Shown piece by piece: positions 61,089 to 64,000 of a stretch of 64,000 nt of DNA. This DNA is from Pseudomonas vlassakiae (lineage in GTDB: Bacteria > Pseudomonadota > Gammaproteobacteria > Pseudomonadales > Pseudomonadaceae), in contig NZ_JABWRP020000014.1 of the NCBI RefSeq assembly GCF_014269035.2, positions 1-64,000 on the forward strand. Direction: 5' to 3'. Position 1 is the first letter of the stretch. Every line of letters starts with the position of its first letter. The notes under the pieces are model-generated. The model was given only the letters and a program-made list of their open reading frames with translations. It did not search any database and was not told the DNA's origin. The translations under genes were made by a program, and so were the position numbers.

Positions 61089-62009
61089 TCATCGGTTGTC
61101 GGCCACCTCCTGGCGCAACAGCGCGTCGACGGTATCCCAACGGGTGGCGTCGAGGGCAACCACCCTGCCCTGTTCGAACATCGGGCGGGCCAGGCCGCTG
61201 AGCACGCTGCCCGGCGGCATCTCCACCTGCAGGCGCACGCCGCGTTCATAGGCGTTGCGCAACGTAGCACGCCAGTCGACCAGCCGGGCCATGTTGCCGG
61301 CCAGGTCATCGCGCAGGCGTTGTGGATCGAAGATCGGCCGCGCACTGCTACCGCTCAGGTACGTGATGCGCGGGCGACGCAGCTCGACGCTGGCAAAGGC
61401 AGCTGCCAGTTCGGCGGCCGGGCCGTCGAGCAACGCGCAGTGGGATGGCACGCTCACCGCCAGGCGTCGGGCTACGCCCTGACCACGTTGGCGAGCCCTG
61501 GCAGCGACCTCGGCCATGGCACTGTCGCTGCCAGCGATGACGATCTGGTTGTCGCTGTTGAGGTTGGCCAGGTACACCTCACCGCCCACCTCGGCCAGCA
61601 AGCCTTCGACACTGCTCAAGTCGAGGCCGCTGAGGGCGGTCATGCCGTAGCCCTGAGGGTAGGCCCGCTGCATCAGCTCGCCACGCAGGGCCACCAGGCG
61701 CACCGCATCGGCAAACTGCAGCGCCCCGGCCGTTACAGCGGCGGGATAGGCACCGATGGACAGCCCGGCAACATAGTCCGGCGCCGGGCTGTGCTGCAGC
61801 AACCAGCGCGCCCAGGCCACCCCGGCCAGCAGCAGGCACAGCTGCACGGCGCGGGTCGATTGCAACGCCTGCGTGCTGTCGAGGGCCGTGACCTGTTCAC
61901 CCAGCACATCACTGGCCTCTTCCAGTAACAGCGCGGCGTCCTCAGGCAGGCACTGCAACATGCCGGCCTGTTGCGCACCCTGACCGGGGAAAACGAACAG
62001 GCTGCTCAC
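61089..62009 (-). CDS. mdcH: Malonate decarboxylase epsilon subunit MdcH (malonyl transacylase)
   Basis: The 306-residue protein has an acyltransferase fold: 'LFVFPGQGAQQAGMLQ' at the N-terminus and the active-site serine motif 'GLSIG' near residue 90. It moves malonyl onto the carrier protein of malonate decarboxylase. The start is the GTG at 62009, overlapping the mdcG stop (GTGA). A longer reading frame exists upstream but lies inside mdcG. Confidence 0.92.
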   Translation of the reverse strand: MSSLFVFPGQGAQQAGMLQCLPEDAALLLEEASDVLGEQVTALDSTQALQSTRAVQLCLLLAGVAWARWLLQHSPAPDYVAGLSIGAYPAAVTAGALQFADAVRLVALRGELMQRAYPQGYGMTALSGLDLSSVEGLLAEVGGEVYLANLNSDNQIVIAGSDSAMAEVAARARQRGQGVARRLAVSVPSHCALLDGPAAELAAAFASVELRRPRITYLSGSSARPIFDPQRLRDDLAGNMARLVDWRATLRNAYERGVRLQVEMPPGSVLSGLARPMFEQGRVVALDATRWDTVDALLRQEVADNR

Positions 62010-62620
62010 GCTGCACACTCCAGGGCATTCCATGGGTCGGCGACAAGGCGTGCGCCCTGGGCTGACTTGAGCAATACCCGGCGGGCAACACCCGCCCACT
62101 CGCGCAAGGCGACGGCGCCCGCTGGCGTTTCCAGTTGCACATCGATACGGCACGGTCCGCAATCGAGGATGTGCAGCAGCTCGCGGGCCTTTGCCCGGGT
62201 CATGAACTGTGGTGTGCGTACCAGCAGATCAAGGTCACTGGCGCCATGCACGACGTTGCAGCCGGTGGCCAACTGGTAACCGACGCCTCCGGTCGGCCCC
62301 CAGGCCAGCCCGCTGGCATCGAGCACGGGCGCCACCGAGGCCAGCGCACACAGGGCTGGCCAAGGACTCTGACCCGTCCCGCGCAGCTCCTCGGGGCTTA
62401 GTTGCCGCTGGATATCGCGCACACGCATCAGCACACCCAGGCGCTGCTCACGCCCCTGCCCACGAACACCCACCGCCACCCAGCCACTGGCACAGGCCGC
62501 ACGCCGCACCACCACCGGCTGCCCGGCGGCCAATGCCTGCACGGCCCAGGCAGGCGCATCGGCAGGCAGGTCGGCCAGGGGCATGCCCCAGAGCAGGTCA
62601 TGTGGTTGCGGCAGGTTCAT
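62006..62620 (-). CDS. mdcG: Phosphoribosyl-dephospho-CoA transferase MdcG
   Basis: The 204-residue protein has 'PQPHDLLW' at the N-terminus and 'VVRRA...GWVAVGVRG' near residues 37-55. The C-terminal part has the nucleotidyltransferase pattern 'GASDLDLLVRTP' with its Asp pair near residue 135. It attaches the phosphoribosyl-dephospho-CoA prosthetic group to the acyl carrier subunit. The gene starts one base after mdcE ends. Confidence 0.92.
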   Translation of the reverse strand: MNLPQPHDLLWGMPLADLPADAPAWAVQALAAGQPVVVRRAACASGWVAVGVRGQGREQRLGVLMRVRDIQRQLSPEELRGTGQSPWPALCALASVAPVLDASGLAWGPTGGVGYQLATGCNVVHGASDLDLLVRTPQFMTRAKARELLHILDCGPCRIDVQLETPAGAVALREWAGVARRVLLKSAQGARLVADPWNALECAA

Positions 62621-62621
62621 T

Positions 62622-63413
62622 TCAAGCCTCCTGCCACTGGCTGCGCAGGCGTGCGCGCACGTCGCGGGAGGCGCTGCGGTTCTCACCGTTTAACCGCGAT
62701 GCCAGGTCAGTCGCATGGCCGATATCACGCACGGCGTCGGCCAGGCAGGCACGCACCTGGGCAATGTCGGCGGCACTCGGCGCCTCGGCACTGGCGACCT
62801 GCAGGCGCCGCCATAGCAAGCCCAGCGAGGCATAGCTGGCAAGGTCATAGGCCATCGGCGGCACCTCGGCGGCCAGCGCCTCCAGTTGCTCGACACTGCG
62901 CAGGGTAATGCGCGCTGCTGCCGCCTTGCCCATGGCATGCACCATCACCCCGCTGTCATCCAGGGCGATCAGCCGTTGCGCCTGGTAGCCGTGGGCCAGG
63001 AAGGCACCGGACATGGCCTTGCCGACCAGCAGGCCAATCACCGGGTGCCCCGCCAGGCGTGCCTGGGCGTAGGCCTGCACGGCGCCAGCCAATGCCTGGT
63101 GGATACCCAGGGCTTCCTCGCGACGGCCATAGGCCTGGCTCGGTACATCAATGATCGCGATGATGGCGCGCTTCTCGCCCTCGCGGTCCAGTTCGACCGC
63201 ATCGCTCACGGCCTTGGCCAGGCCCCAGCCTTCCAGCAGGCCGACTTCGCCCGCACGCGCCCGTGGAAACGGGTTGCGCGCGTCCGGCACCACGGCAATG
63301 AAGCGTGCCAGGCGGTTGTCCAGTTCGCCATCGACCACAAGCAACGAGGCGGGATAGCTCGCCAGCGGTTCGCCACCGGCCAGGCCCGGCAGCCAGTTCA
63401 GGGCACGGTTCAT
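62622..63413 (-). CDS. mdcE: Biotin-independent malonate decarboxylase gamma subunit MdcE
   Basis: This 263-residue carboxyltransferase-like (crotonase-fold) protein has 'IIAIIDVPSQAYGRREEALGIHQALAGAVQAYAQARLAGHPVIGLLVGKAMSGAFLAHGYQAQRLIAL'. It pairs with MdcD to form the decarboxylase that releases CO2 from malonyl-carrier. The start overlaps the mdcD stop by four bases. Confidence 0.93.
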   Translation of the reverse strand: MNRALNWLPGLAGGEPLASYPASLLVVDGELDNRLARFIAVVPDARNPFPRARAGEVGLLEGWGLAKAVSDAVELDREGEKRAIIAIIDVPSQAYGRREEALGIHQALAGAVQAYAQARLAGHPVIGLLVGKAMSGAFLAHGYQAQRLIALDDSGVMVHAMGKAAAARITLRSVEQLEALAAEVPPMAYDLASYASLGLLWRRLQVASAEAPSAADIAQVRACLADAVRDIGHATDLASRLNGENRSASRDVRARLRSQWQEA

Positions 63414-64000
63414 TGGGCTTCTCCTTGGTAAAGAGCACGCACCGCGGCGGCGTCCAGTTGCGGGCAGTCGGTACCCAGGCTGGCCAGGCGCTGCAGATAC
63501 CAGGCGTGGTGACCGGCGCGGTTGGCCGAAGGTGTGTCCAACAGGTGCAGCAACTGCTGGCGAATGCGGTCGACGTCATCTGCCACATAAGCGTCCACCA
63601 GGCCGCTGGCATGGCGTTGTTCGCCACCCGTCAGGCTCCAGATGAACGGGCGGTCCTTGGCGTCGTACTCAGCAATACCCGCTTCCTGTTCGATCACTTG
63701 CGGGCCATTGAGGCCCAACCGCGCCTCGCGGGTGACCAGCAGGTGGCTGCACAGCCCGGCCGCGATGGACATACCACCGAAGCAACCCACCGAGCCTGCG
63801 ATCAAGCCGATCACCGGTTGATGGGCGCGCAGTTCGACAATCGCCGCCTGGATCTCGGCGATCGCTGCCAGGCCGAGGTTGGCTTCTTGCAGGCGTACGC
63901 CGCCGGTTTCCAGTAACAGTACGGCGCAGGTGGGGATGCCCTTGCGGTTGTCCTCGATGGCCAGCTCCAGGGCGCCGGCAATCTTGGCGCCACCCACTTC
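63410..64000 (-). CDS. mdcD: Malonate decarboxylase beta subunit MdcD, 5' part off the window
   Basis: The 196 codons present, up to the window edge, are the C-terminal part of MdcD (full length about 280 residues). They show 'VGGAKIAGALELAIEDNRKGIPTCAVLLLETGGVRLQEANLGL' and 'VIGLIAGSVGCFGGMSIAAGLCSHLLV', the carboxyltransferase core. The stop overlaps the mdcE start. The start codon and the upstream mdcA/B/C genes lie beyond the window. Confidence 0.92.
   Translation of the reverse strand, partial: EVGGAKIAGALELAIEDNRKGIPTCAVLLLETGGVRLQEANLGLAAIAEIQAAIVELRAHQPVIGLIAGSVGCFGGMSIAAGLCSHLLVTREARLGLNGPQVIEQEAGIAEYDAKDRPFIWSLTGGEQRHASGLVDAYVADDVDRIRQQLLHLLDTPSANRAGHHAWYLQRLASLGTDCPQLDAAAVRALYQGEAQ

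Noticed and set aside
1-64000. CRISPR arrays, tRNA or rRNA genes, integrases, intact insertion sequences
   Set aside because: I looked for regularly spaced direct repeats, for recognisable tRNA cloverleaf sequences and for transposase or integrase motifs, and saw none.

Overview
The window is chromosomal DNA of a fluorescent pseudomonad, most likely of the Pseudomonas putida group. The reasons are high GC with strong third-position bias, REP-type palindromes containing a 'CGCGG(C/G)TAAA...CCGCTCCTACAG' core, and the gene set: a tssBCEFGH-JKLM type VI secretion system, hydroxyproline catabolism, and the mdc/mad malonate decarboxylase genes. No rRNA, tRNA, CRISPR array, integrase or intact insertion sequence was seen.

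Region 1 (1-8586) is the accessory arm of the T6SS locus. On the minus strand vgrG is followed by two DUF1795-type genes and then the first codons of a prePAAR effector that runs off the window edge. Divergent from vgrG is a two-gene unit that looks like a glycine-zipper effector and its small immunity partner. Behind it lies a patchy, more AT-rich stretch of small orphan genes. Among them are a DUF1240-like membrane protein and a frame-broken relative of it, which together suggest an immunity-gene graveyard.

Region 2 (8587-29735) is one long plus-strand T6SS operon: an uncharacterised first gene, tssB, tssC, tssE, tssF, tssG, tssH, tssJ, tssK, tssL, tssM, tagF, a second TssM-like protein fused to an OmpA domain, hcp and tssA. 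The genes overlap or nearly abut until hcp, which is set off by hairpins on both sides. TssL lacks a peptidoglycan-binding domain; the TssM-OmpA fusion could supply it. No fha/ppkA/pppA genes are present. A -24/-12 (sigma-54-like) element lies upstream of the first gene.

Region 3 (29736-45384) is a mosaic of ordinary genes separated by REP palindromes and terminators: a UvrA-like ABC ATPase, a lactate-permease family protein, an MFS/HlyD efflux pair, a lipoprotein, another MFS transporter, a small secreted low-complexity protein, a PEBP protein, a LysR regulator divergent from a DUF2790 protein, a TrmK-like methyltransferase, RidA and a TonB-dependent receptor.

Region 4 (45487-52980) is a hydroxyproline-type catabolic cluster: semialdehyde dehydrogenase, DapA-family deaminase, GntR regulator, AGCS symporter, D-amino-acid dehydrogenase and proline racemase-family epimerase. 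The two divergent promoter regions of this cluster share an identical 16-nt sequence with TGTA/TACA arms, the best candidate for the GntR operator.

Region 5 (53116-64000) holds an RlhA-type U32 protein, a class III aminotransferase with a LuxR-type regulator, a type 2 isopentenyl-diphosphate isomerase, and the distal part of the malonate decarboxylase operon (mdcD truncated at the window edge, mdcE, mdcG, mdcH, madL, madM) facing mdcR.
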